Assembly (NCBI GenBank): GCA_036345935.2
Contig: JADWOT020000001.1
Span: 35,902,952-35,966,951, forward strand
DNA: 64,000 nucleotides
Direction: 5' to 3'
Source: Taenia hydatigena
Taxonomy: Eukaryota > Platyhelminthes > Cestoda > Cyclophyllidea > Taeniidae
The notes under the pieces were generated by a model. That model was given only the letters and a program-made list of their open reading frames with translations. It was not told the DNA's origin and searched no databases. Made by a program: the position numbers and the translations under genes. Shown in pieces: positions 11,910 to 22,630 of the stretch (positions within the stretch are counted from its first letter, which is position 1; each line of letters starts with the position of its first letter).

Positions 11910-13643
11910 GCTAATGCATGCGATTCTAGTGCTAGTGGCAGGATGGACTCATTGGCAGGGAATATTCAGATTTCCCTCAGGCAGAACGCCATTAGCACCA
12001 ACCAGTGTCTTGACTATTGCACAATGTCGTTTAGACAGCGTGAATGCCGAAGCCTAAAAGAAGAGGAAGTGAATTGTCATTTCATCGCCACGAAGTGTGG
12101 TTAGCGAATCCTCTCTACCCTCCTGTACAAGTCGACTGTACTTGCTTTAGTATTGCAGGCGCTGACAATCTCCTATTGTCACCCAGACATGCGTCTCAGG
12201 GCAGGCGCGAAGCAGAGCAAATGTTTGGCTTTGTAGTTCATCTTGCAGAAAGATGTGATGCATTACTCAACGAAGTGATGCTTGAATTTAGCATAGGTGG
12301 ATATTACCTCTCAGTAGGTTTACTAGGGTTGTCAGACATTGGTACTTTCTCTGCTATGTTGGCATGTCTTCGCTGCAACAGTCGATGAGTCAACCACATG
12401 GCACTTTTGAAGTTGCAGTGACCTAATGACAATGTAGACCAGCGAATTCATCTGCATGGCGTCTTTCTGTGCCTGCTAGTCATCCAATCAGCTTATCAGG
12501 CGAATGTGCTTGCTTGAGCAGTTAGATCGTGGTCCTTCATTCAAGCCACTTCTCCAACCGATCCACTGCAATGTGTCACAGATTCCTCGCTAATTTTCTT
12601 CTCTTTGGCTTTTATCGTTTTCCCAAGTGTGAGGTAAACAGGTGCGGAGCACTCCCCATCAGTAATGTAATGAGGGAGTGAGTGTGATGATGGTTATGCT
12701 GGTTCAGAGAGGGCTTTGCTCCCTCAACGAAAGATGATTTCGACTGTTCCGTAGCCAGAAGCATGTTCGTCAGACGCCTCTCATCTAGCATTGAGGACTA
12801 CTTAGTCAAGCTTACATACATAGCAACTCTGTAGTGATGGTGACGTCTCCCAAGAATCTCCTCTGATCACCGGCTTTACAATCATCTTAATGATAATGTC
12901 CCATTTGGTGAATGCCTCGACTGACGCCACCCGTAGGTCTTAAATGGTTTGCTTTGAACAACAAATTGAAGAGATTACTCCAAACAAGGTTTACTAGCCC
13001 CTCTGATTGGCTTCTGCTAAAAATCAAATAATATTTAAGTTGGCTGGGTTGCAAGCTATTTTTAACTGACAAGCTAGGTGGTTAACAAAGGTAGACCGGC
13101 AGTTATTTGCAGGTTCCTTCTCTGAAACACGATTTTGTGTGGCTGGCCGACCGAGATTGCAGATTGGCCAGCCAGTCGGCCAGTCAGCTGTATCACTGAG
13201 TGCGTAGTGTCACTCAAATCCGCACGAAAGGCAGCGTCATTAGTTGGAGCATCACCTAGTCACCCATACCTGCAGCCTTTACGTTGTCAATGTTGTCGAC
13301 TATGGCGTAAGGATATTGCCACCTCCTCTGTTGACTTGCAGATCAGCAGACCAGTTCGTTGGTCATGAGACTGTGCCTGTAGCTGATCTAACTACTCAAC
13401 GCAGTGCATTATCCCTCCCACGGTGAATGCCAGCAACCCTGCTACCAACTGGGATAATGCCACCAAAATTGAAAACTTCACACACAGCTGTAAACGTTCA
13501 CACAGCGCCTTGATTCACTGACGGCTCACCACTAGCCTCTTTTGCCTATTCAGCCAACTTGCCATGCTCATAACAAGCGTCCACCCAACCAGCTAGCCAT
13601 GCTGGCAACCAAGTGAGAAAGGAATCAAATTTTTAAATTAGCT
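11910..13643 (+). repeat. Diverged fragments of the unit A gene region
   Basis: Two parts are recognisable. 12160-12420 resembles 30890-31150: both hold a short hydrophobic frame ending in a Cys/Arg stretch (GYYLSVGLLGLSDIG here, YHFSVGFLDF there). 12600-12890 resembles 19520-19680 and 27870-28040, sharing the GTAGCCAGA..CGTGTTCGTC motif and the GAGGACTA boundary just before the place where unit A has its TATATAA box. Both are old and interrupted. The rest of the stretch shows nothing. Confidence 0.5.
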
Positions 13644-16487
13644 ACTTCACAAATTGTTGACTGACTGACCGACTAGTCCAACTCCAACTGACGAACAGTC
13701 CCAAAGGCACTTATCCCTTGACATGAGTTGATGATTATAATGATTAAATGGCGATTAACACCTTAGATGGACAATGCTCTCTACCAGAGTCCATTGGGTT
13801 TTTTTATACAGCCTGACATTCTGTCGCTCAATTTGGTGTGTGCGTGACTGGCCAGAGCAGCAAACCAACTGAAAATCCGCCTGATCGACAGCTAGCGATT
13901 GTGTTGCTTTGTCAATGTTCTCTGGAGTGCGTCGATACCATCAGTGAAATTTGAGAACATGAGATTTGTTTACCTTACCACCCAATGGTGATGAAGTTGC
14001 ATATTATGAGTTCCCTCATTTCTGCCTATACTTCCAACGCAACTGTGGCTCAATGTAGCCCATGGAATGGCTTGACGTTGAGGCGAACCCAGTGTAAGCC
14101 ATTGTCCACTCTTCTCGTCTTGAGGCGTCCGTCCTGATCACTTGATCCCTCTGTTAGGCAAGTCATCCCCAGTACAACCTAAATGCTTTTAAAGTAGATT
14201 TATCAGTGTTGCATTTTCTGACCAGCTCCCAGTGATATAAAATGTCATTCACCTTGTCGACACCCGAGTGTTTGGTGCTGAATTGACTGCGGGTAGCCGA
14301 ACCGCTGAGAGGCTGTCTGCTGCAAATAGTACGACCAGGCACTGCCTCATCAACTACTAAAATGCAGGAGTTAAATCCTTCAGAATTTGTTGAAATGGAT
14401 TACGAAGCCGCTGGAGAATTCATTCAATCTGGGCAAACACCTTTGTCTGGTTTGTCACAGAATTCATTTTGACGACTCTATGCGAGGTCTGATGTCATCG
14501 AGTGCGAGGGCATTGAAGTAGTGGGAGAGATAGACGACGGTTCGATGCTAAGGGGTGAAGTGAAATTGGGAGGAGACAACTGTTGTGCATATTGGTGATT
14601 CTAGTGAATTATCCGCATCAATTACTGCTTCCTTTTCCTCACCACCTCCTACAGGTCAATATGGCGTCCCTCACACATACTCACCTACCCACCTCCAAAG
14701 CACCGTTGCTTATCCCATTCCCCTTTACCCGATGCTTTCCAAAATAAGTAATGAAAATTAGCACTTGAATTGGGCGAAACTGGACTGAATCATACCACTG
14801 CGCCAAAGTTAAAGCGGATTAAAGGCTAAAAGCACGAGCAACCAGACATCAAAATAAGGAAAAAAAATAATTTTTAAATTTAATTTAAATTGACAGCAAC
14901 GACTCTAACATCATTATGTTGCAGGGTAGCAGCAGTTCACCAATGCGCAGCTTCGGTGTGTGCAGAAAAAGGCTACGCAGACTATTTTATCCTTTGATAG
15001 CAGCTCCGCAAAGTCACCGAATCATGAAAATTGCGGCGATATGACTGCCTTGTCTGTCGTCGACAAGAAGACGAGGATTTGAAAATGAACTGCATGCGCA
15101 GCAACTCCCAATAACCCGAGCGCGCCAGACTCGAGCAATTGGATTCTATGAGGCTTTGTGTACCAACCGCTCACACTCTGCATGTTCCAAGAGGGTAAAG
15201 ATCAAGAAGGAGAGACGAAGTCCTCCCCTTTTGCACGCGTTGCGATCAGCTCTTTAAGCAACACTTTCATTTTGTTACTTCGAGAATTCGCTTTCAAGTG
15301 ATGTGATTGATGCCGCCTGGGGCGTTGTTAAAACAGACGTCACACGGCATTCTTGAAGACGAAACCACGAGAGATATTTACTGACAAGCAGTGAGACAGG
15401 AAAGATTTTTGGCTTGTTTTCCCTTGCCTCTTCTGTGCTCGGTGGATCCCTAAGGCCGCGAAGACTACGAGAACTCGGTTGGGTCGAAAGGACACCTCCC
15501 ATGACATCACTCATGCAAGAAGTGTACGCATCGACATGAGACGGTGATTGTCACTGGATGCTTGTAAGGACAAATTTCATCGAGTCTCAAAACTTATCGA
15601 GGCAGCATTCGCAAGGGTGTGTAAAGGTGCGGAGTTCGTCTTTCCTTACTTGGTCCTCATTCACTCAAAACGAGTAGATTGGATGCAGGTGGATATCAGT
15701 ATCCAGAACCGGTGCTGTTGCTCCACCGCCACTGTTAATGCGATTGGCGCTGTTGCAACACTGCTGAATTCTACGGCCAGACTGACCGCAGCATCAGTGG
15801 TGAAGACGGATGTGTAGCCACTTCGTCAGGTCAACACGTTTGCATTATATACGCTTTAGCTAATTAGTCCTCAGAGTTAGACGAGATGCGTTCGACGAAC
15901 ACGTCTCGGGCTACCGAATTGTCGTCATCTTCCTTTAAGAAAGTAAAGTACTCACTGAACTAGCATCATATCACCGATGAAGAATATTCTTTGTCTGCTC
16001 TCACTTCAGGCTATTTAGAAGAATGAAACCTCTGCAGAAAATGAGAGCAAGAGGATGCATGAATGCAATCACAGAAATCAACAAATCCATTGAAATTGTG
16101 TTGCAGACTCAATACGAAAGCTTCTTTGGTACAATGATGAGCGAGGATCAAGTGTCCTTATTTGTCCCTCCTTTACCAACCTTCAGCTTCCAACCATTTT
16201 GTATGATCGCATGATTCAAAAAAGTGATTTCACTACATCTTGTGCTTCAACCGCTTCTTCTTTACCTGTGTAGCAATGGGTAGGCAAAGGGACTAAAATC
16301 ACTGAAGATATAAGGGACAGAAAATAAGTGAATAAGGCTTCTTAGCCTAATCTTTTCATTGCATCAATACGAATGCCAAAGTGGAGGCGACAATCGCTTA
16401 ATCTATTGTACACTTTCGCGAATGAGTTAGTAAACTGCGGCCATTGCACCCAGTAATAGCACACAAGGGAACAGCTTCGCTCTGTCT
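13644..16487 (-). repeat. Unit A, left arm of a large inverted repeat
   Basis: Read on the minus strand, this arm matches 19086-21488 for most of its length. Outer boundary: ACTTCACAAATTGTTGACTG at 13644 against its complement ending at 21488. Inner boundary: AAGGGAACAGCTTCGCTCTG ending at about 16487 against 19086. The right arm is shorter because of deletions, one of about 120 bases near 19880 where the copy at 28200-28340 keeps the full sequence. The spacer (16.5-19.1 kb) contains a fragment of unit B and one more half of unit A. Confidence 0.85.
14920..15095 (-). pseudogene. Relic of the two-pass membrane protein exon
   Basis: On the minus strand the frame reads FQILVFLSTTDKAVI, then stop, then FGDFAELLSKDKIV and a Cys/Phe-rich hydrophobic run. 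It lines up with the N-terminal exon of the intact gene at 59393 (VSYFRDLLAMLSKEGVLYAV) and with the relics at 18824, 20296, 27125 and 28750. A stop in the middle and loss of the second hydrophobic segment make it non-functional. It is nearly identical to its inverted partner at 20296-20480. Confidence 0.6.
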
Positions 16488-16522
16488 ACTCGCGTCCGTC
16501 ACGCTTAAGTGATCGGATGTTG

Positions 16523-18225
16523 TTGCATAGATGCTGAAACCGACTTCTCACTGTAGACATGCGACGATCTCCTCTGCATGGAGGCTAGGCTTAGACGAAC
16601 TGCTCTTGTACATTTGATTAGTCAGTGGATTGTATGCAACGCTGCTGCCACCTCACTTTGGCAAGAATGCTGCAACATTCGCACTCTTAGTTGACGTACA
16701 ATCCTTCATCCTCCTCAAGAACATTCAAAATGATTACAATCATGTGGAGGTTACTTCACAACCTCATAATGCTAGTCTGTCCCCAAATCCATTATGTCAA
16801 TGTGCAGCCGTTCCATTTGAGCGTGAGTCCTCCGTAAAGAAGGGAAGGGTGTTAATCTAAGGAATAAGAGAAGAATGGAGGTTTCACAATTGTAAATTGT
16901 TGTCTGTATTACATTCAACGCAATGCATCCTACTCAGGTCAACATCGAAAACGGTTCCGTCAATTGTGGTTTGAATGTGTTTTGCCTAACGTGTATAAAA
17001 TCATTTTTGGCGGCGCCCTCTTTATGCGCTGTTAAAGAATTTACTATGAATTTGTGGAGCCAGACCCTACCATGTCGATGGTGGGCGGAATTATTCCGAC
17101 AGCTCATCTTAATCATACGACTGTCCTCTCAAATAGGGAAAAGACAATTTCTTCGCGTGAACATGATCAACTAATTGCACTGATAGTCTGCATGCTATCG
17201 AGGGCGTCACGAGCAACGCGGCAGTAAGGGAGATCACATTTCGGCTACGTTGAAGGGTTTCCATGGGGTAACCAGTAGGTAACTCAAGTGTTGTTCAGAG
17301 CAATTCCCACAATTTACCCAAGCAATGCATTAAAACAGTCCTAAATACATGTGCTGTTAAGGTCCTGGTTCGCACTGTCATAATGAGGACATAATCCTCT
17401 TCCTTTAGATCAGGTTAGCACTGACCACAGAGACGAGGAGGAGAGCACAGTTGTAGAGGCTTAATTGGGCGTCTTTGGCATCTCTGGCTGCATCGGTCAC
17501 GGTTACGAGACAGATGCTGGTGTTGAGTATCGGTAGGAAATCAAATGCCTCTCTATATCGTCGTCTGAAAGACAGTGTAGTGTCATTGATTCTTCTGTCA
17601 TCACATCGGCTCTTGCTAATGTTGATAGGTCGCTGTTTGTTTCGATGTATCGGCACAACTAAAGTAGATGTGGATGCACGTTCTCATACACAATTATCAT
17701 TATTTACCTTCGAGTAAGGAGTATTCTCAGTCAAACGAGCTCATACCTCCTCTCTTTACCTTATTTGCCATATCGCCAACGAAGTTTGTCCCCTACTTGT
17801 TCTCCCTCTTTTCATCTTAAGGAAGACAAAAGTCAAGAAGGGGCAGACAAGCGCTGAACTCATTGCACACCTTTCCGAACGCGTTTACATAATTCTGCCA
17901 TTGTATCCGGCAATTGCACAGGATAGAGCACACCGCTTTGTCTGGAAGCTATTCTTCCATCAGTGTTTCGAGTTGGATTTAACTCGTCGCTCGCCTCTGC
18001 TATGTAGTGTTCAGCAGCAGTTCATTACTTTACTGGATCACTGTAAGACCGTGTTATTGGCAGCGAGAGATCCAGATTAATCGGTCTGATGAGAATCGCC
18101 CTGTTCTACTAAGATCGATGCGCAGTGATGGTAGCCGTCCGTTGAGGTGTACAGAAGATGGCGAGAGAGTGCTGTTGCAGCAATGGCTTCCTTGTCAACA
18201 TCCGATAAGTTTAGAGCTAGAATGA
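16523..18225 (+). repeat. Unit B fragment inside the spacer of the inverted repeat
   Basis: The block begins TTGCATAGATGCTGAAACCG and follows 22780-24535 in order and orientation, through the markers CATGTCGATGGTGGGCGGAA, ATTATTCCGACAGCTCATC and CCGTCCGTTGAGGTG. The first part of unit B (21489-22779) is missing here. On its minus strand a frame containing DAA.DAKDA.LSLYNCA is kept in this copy and in those at 23670-23903 and 63470-63754, though its coding status is doubtful. Confidence 0.85.
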
Positions 18226-18823
18226 GTGTAGGTAGTAGGGATGCTGAGAGGTCGACTGCTTTAAATAACACGATTGGAGAATTATTGCGCAGACACTATA
18301 AAATCATGCAGAGTTCTTTCGAGTGGGTTGAGAAACTGCTGGGAAATAATTTTTACCTGAAATAATCACCTCTCAGTGGCTATGCATGTGTCACCTATGG
18401 TCATATGCAGGGTCTAAAGTCATCGAAAGCGAGAGCATTTGGCTAGTTGGAGAGGAAGACGAAAGTTTAACAATGAGAAGTAAAGTAAACTGGAGGAGCA
18501 TATTAGTAATCCCGGTGGATTATGCGCATCACTTACTGTTTCCTTCTATTCATTCCATTAATCCCGACCGCTACCTACGGGTGACCTTCGCGTCCCTCAC
18601 ACCTACTCATCTACCCACCTCCAACGCAACATTGCTTATCCCATCCCCTTTTAGTCGATACCTCCCGTCAAATGGTTAATAAAACTAGCACTTGATGTGG
18701 CCAAAACTTCATTTGGATCATATCACAATGCCAGAGTGAAAGAGGACAAAAAGTAAGGAGCACTAGCAACCAAGCAGCAAAAACTAAAAAGAAAAATTTA
18801 AGTTGACAGGAACACCTCTGCTG

Positions 18824-19036
18824 TCACCATGTCACCAGATTGACTGCATTGCGACAGCAGTTCACCAGAGCAAAGACGAGGTACGTACAGAAGAAGGCTG
18901 CGCAGGCTACTTCAGCCTCCGACAGCGTCATCACCAAACTATCGAACGATGAAACTTGCGACGGTGTAGCTGCCTTGTCTGTCGTCGATGAGAAGACGAG
19001 GATTTGGAAATGAGTTGCCAGCGTAACAGCATCCAA
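18824..19036 (-). pseudogene. Membrane exon relic, longest open copy in unit A
   Basis: The minus-strand frame is open for 70 codons: THFQILVFSSTTDK, then SSFDSLVMTLSEAEVACAAF, FCTYLVFALVNCCRNAVN and LVTW before a TGA. It aligns with residues 5-49 of the intact protein at 59393 (FRDLLAMLS.., ..FLLAYVSLALLN.., LLTW), so LVTW matches LLTW. The intact gene continues with a second membrane segment where this copy stops, so it probably cannot make the two-pass protein. The ATG at 19036 may be fortuitous, because related copies look spliced just upstream. Confidence 0.55.
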
Positions 19037-19619
19037 TCACTGGAGCGTGTCGGACGCGTGTAGATGGATTATATGGACGGCCTCCAGACAGAGCGAAGCT
19101 GTTCCCTTGTGTGCTATTACTGGGTGCAATGGCCGCAGTTTACTAACTCATTCGCGAAAGTGTACAATAGATTAAGCGATTGTCGCCTCCACCTTGGCTT
19201 TCGTATTGATGCAATGAAAAGATTAGGCTAAGAAGCCTCATTCATTCAGAAGAAGCAGTTGAAGCGCAAGGTGTAGCGAAATCACTTTTTGAATCGTGCG
19301 ATCATACAAAAGGTAAGGAGCTGGAGGTCGTAGAGAAGGGACAAATAGGGACACTTGATCCCCGCTCATCATTGTACCAAGGAAGCTTTAGTGCTGAGTC
19401 TGCCACACATTTCAATGGATTTGTTGATTTCTGTGATTGCATTCGCGCATACGTTTGTCATCATCTTCCGCATAGGTTTTATTCCCTCAAAAAGATTAGG
19501 GTGAGAGCAGACAGGGAGCATTCTTCATCGGTAATATAATGTTAGTTCAGTGAGTACTTTACTTTCTTAAAGGAAGATGACGACGATTCGGTAGCCAGAG
19601 ACGTGTTCGTCGAACGCAT

Positions 19620-19900
19620 CTCGTCTAACTCTGAGGACTAATTAGCTAAAGCGTATATAATGCAAACGTGTCGACCCGACAAAGTGGCTACACATCCGTC
19701 TTCACCAATGATGCTGCGGTCAGTCTGGCCGTAGAATTCAGCAGTGTTGCAACAGCGCCAATCGCATTAACAGTGGCGGTGGAGCAACAGCACCGGTTCT
19801 GGATACTGATATCCACCTGCATCCATTCTACTCGTTTTGAGTGAATGAGGACCAAGTAAAAAAGAAAAACTCCGCACCTTTTGCATGATTGATGTCATGG
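19620..19900 (+). pseudogene. Unit A loop: relic of a second exon with TATA box
   Basis: The sequence GCGTATATAATGCAAACGTG near 19649 looks like a TATA promoter. About 60 bases later a frame reads TSVFTNDAAVSLAVEFSS, then VATAPIALTVAVEQQ. The same frame is kept at 28007-28258 (83 codons) and, more diverged, at 51853-52287 (SSSVDDAAIDLAIHISRTAA). Downstream a second conserved piece reads VMGGVLSTQASF.NLRGLRDP. Together these look like 5' exons of a lost gene whose 3' exon is the membrane exon at 20296. The pieces are broken by a 120-base deletion here. Confidence 0.4.
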
Positions 19901-20295
19901 GGGGTGTCCTTTCAACCCAAGCTAGTTTTCGCAATCTTCGCGGCCTTAGGGATCCACTAGGCACAGTAGAGGCAAGAGAAAACAAGCATGAAAATCTTTT
20001 TCGTCTCACTGCTTCTCAGTTAATAGTTCTCGTGGTTTTGTCTGCAGGAATACCGTGTGATGTCTGTTTTAACAACGCCCCAAGCGGCATCAATCACATC
20101 ACTTGATTGCGAATTCTCGAAGTAATAAAATGAGATTATTTCTTAAAGAGCTGATCGCAACGCGTGCAAAGGCCGTGGACTTCGTCTCTCCTTCTTGATC
20201 TTTACCCTCTTGGAACATGCAGTGTGAGCGGTTGGTACACAAAGCCTCATAGAATCCAGTTGCTTGAGTCTGGAGCGCTCGGGTTATTGGGATTT

Positions 20296-20480
20296 GCTGC
20301 GCATGCAGTTCATTTTCAAATCCTCGTCTTCTTGTCGACGACAGACAAGGCAGTCATATCGCCGCAATTTTCATGATTCGGTGACTTTGCGGAGCTGCTA
20401 TCAAAGGATAAAATAGTCTGCGTAGCCTTTTTCTGCACACACCGAAGCTGCGCATTGGTGAACTGCTGCTACCCTGCAAC
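20296..20480 (+). pseudogene. Membrane exon relic, plus-strand copy
   Basis: The frame reads HAVHFQILVFLSTTDKAVI, SPQFS, stop, FGDFAELLSKDKIVCVAFFC, then a Cys-containing tail. It is the inverted partner of 14920-15095 and the opposite-strand counterpart of 18824-19036 within the same unit. A possible splice acceptor (TGCGCATGCAG) lies just upstream of TTCATTTTCAAATC, hinting that the ancestral exon began there. Confidence 0.55.
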
Positions 20481-21954
20481 ATAATGATGTTAGAGTTGTT
20501 GCTGTCAATTTAAATTAAATTTAAAAATTATTTTTCTTTCCTTATTTTGATGTCTGGTTGCTCGTGCTTTTAACCTTTAATCCGCTTTAACTTTGGCGCA
20601 GTGGTATGATTCAGTCCAGTTTCGCCCAATTCAAGTGCTAATTTTCATTACTTATTTTGGAAAGCATCGGGTAAAGGGAAATGGGATAAGCAACGGTGCT
20701 TTGGAGGTGGGTAGGTGAGTATGTGTGAGGGACGCCATAGTAACCTGTAGGTGGTTGTCAGGATTGATCAAATAAGTGGGAAAATGAAGCAGTCATTGAT
20801 GAGGATTATTCACTAGAATCACCAATATGCACAACAGTTGTCTCCTCCCAATTTCACTTCACCCCTTAGCATCGAACCGTCGTCTATCTCTCCCACTAGC
20901 CAAATGCTTTCCCAGCCAGCATAGGCATAGACACAGAGGCTTCGTAATCCATTTCGACAACTTCCAAAGGATTTCACCTCTACATTTTAGTAGTTGTTGA
21001 GGTAGTTCCTGGTCGTGTTATTCAGAGCAGTCAACCTCTCAGCAACCCAGCTACCCACAATCGATTCAGCACTACACTCTCGGGTGTCGACAAGGTGAAT
21101 TATATTTCCATACCACTGGGAGCTGGTCAGAAAATGCAACACTGATAAATCTACTTTAAAAGCATTTAGGTTGTACTGGGGATGACTTGCCTAACAGAGG
21201 GATCAAGTGATCAGGACGGACGCCTCAAGACGAGAAGGGTGGACAATGGCTTACACTGGGTTCGCCTCAACGTCAAGCCATTCCATGGGCTACATTGAGC
21301 CACAGCTGCGTTGGAAGTATAGGTGTATAAAAACCCAACGGACTCTGGTAGAGAGCATTGTCCATCTAAGGTGTTAATCGCCATTTAATCATTATAATCA
21401 TCAACTGATGTCAAGGGATAAGTGCCTTTGGGACTGTTCGTCAGTTGGAGTTGGACTAGTCGGTCAGTCAGTCAACAATTTGTGAAGTGCTTAAAATATT
21501 TGCGCTAAAATATGTATTGTTGTATTTGTCATTATGCGAGGCATCACTCACCCACTAATGCCACCTCGCAAAATTTAATACACGAAAAAATTGTATTAAT
21601 TGTGCTTGTTAATGCGTTACTCTTACCACACAAATCACCCCTTGTTTTTATTTGTCGTTGCCATGACCACAATTGACGCTTCGCTCTAAGGTGGCGACGC
21701 GGTGGTTTGACTGACATTTCTGCTGGCTCAACGTCTCCTCATGTGGTGATGGCGATTTCTTACATTGAATCATTGTTATGAACGGACAAAAGGGCTGCTA
21801 GATTTGTTTTTGTATTAATTGCTGTAGTGCTACAATTTGAAGCAGTTTGTTTAATAAGTTTACTTTTACACGTCCCAATTATGCTATTTGTTAGTGTGGA
21901 TAGCTGCTGCAGATGGATTGACCTTAACAAGTTTAGGTTGACTGGATGCAGTTG

Positions 21955-22265
21955 TCATGCAAAGCTAGTTGTCTCCTGGTCCACTGAGGCCGATGGCAGC
22001 TTCTGTTGATGGCGTCTGCACAGTCTCACCTCTACTCCAACTGTGCACTGGTGGCGCTCCCTCGAATCACGTTCCTTCGTTATCAGATGTACGAGGCGGC
22101 GTAATATTGGCCAAGTAGGGAGGGAGGGAAGCTCATTGCACTGCTCCAATTGAGCAGTGCGAAGCCCGCGTACGCAAGCAGAAATGCTGTGTAGACCATT
22201 TCTCTATCCGACAGCGTCGCAATCAGATCGCCCAAAAATTAACTTGCGACGGTGCGGCCGACAAA
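21955..22265 (-). pseudogene. Broken paralog of the two-pass membrane protein gene
   Basis: On the minus strand the TM exon is visible as GDLIATLSDREMVYTAFLLA, YAGFALLNWSSAMSF, matching residues 13-45 of the intact protein. Before GDL there is a one-base deletion relative to the intact gene, which the copy at 61754-62110 shares, so the gene was already dead when unit B duplicated. The second exon follows in a good frame (RERHQCTVGVEVRLCRRHQQ, then PSASVDQETTSFA). It lacks 15 codons that the 61.8-kb copy retains. Confidence 0.65.
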
Positions 22266-22525
22266 TCAAATAAAGAGATTGAATTTGTGAAGAGTTGTCT
22301 TGTAAGATTGGTTGGAATGATGAGAATGAGGTCGAGGTGGAGGAGTAAGAGGTATAGTTATGTATTTATAAGGTTAAAAGTGTAAGGCTGCTAAGTCCCA
22401 CTTGTTAAGTTGTTTGATTTTGTGATTTATTTGTGCATGTGTGGTGGCGTAAGATTGCTTGAGATTTAAAGGTGCTAAGTGCACTGCAGTCGCGTAGGTG
22501 GAGGGATTCAGATCGTGGATTTAGC

Positions 22526-22630
22526 ATGATCCGTGGCTCAACGGCCACAACTCTCATTGGTTTAGCCTTCTCCTCATGTCTACCACCACAGGATGGTGAA
22601 GGCTATATGGCATTCCAGTGGTTGCAGTGA
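22526..22630 (+). CDS. Short conserved frame with signal-like start, unit B copy 1
   Basis: A 34-codon frame starts MIRGSTATTLIGLAFSSC and ends YMAFQWLQ. The unit B copy at 62386-62490 has the same start, stop and length, with no indel and a mix of silent and replacement changes. The first 18 residues resemble a signal peptide, so it could be a first exon or a tiny secreted peptide. GTGAAGG at 22597 might be a splice donor. A TATTTATAA lies about 160 bases upstream. Chance is possible because the two copies are close relatives. Confidence 0.25.
   Translation: MIRGSTATTLIGLAFSSCLPPQDGEGYMAFQWLQ

Larger units (their letters stand above)
18226..21488 (+). repeat. Unit A, most complete early copy (right arm of inverted repeat)
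   Basis: This unit has an internal hairpin plan: 18440-19069 and 20248-20906 are inverted copies of each other, separated by a 1.2-kb loop with a TATATAA at about 19652. 19086-21488 also pairs with the left arm 13644-16487. The whole unit recurs directly at about 26430-30085. Its end at 21488 is exactly where unit B starts. No transposase or terminal repeat of a known element was found, so the repeats are described as segmental duplications. Confidence 0.8.

Noticed and set aside
17405..17656. Minus-strand frame with DAA.DAKDA.LSLYNCA kept in three unit B copies
   Set aside because: The frame is partly conserved among young copies but breaks in the older copy at 55.3 kb and shifts start and end each time, so a living gene is not supported.
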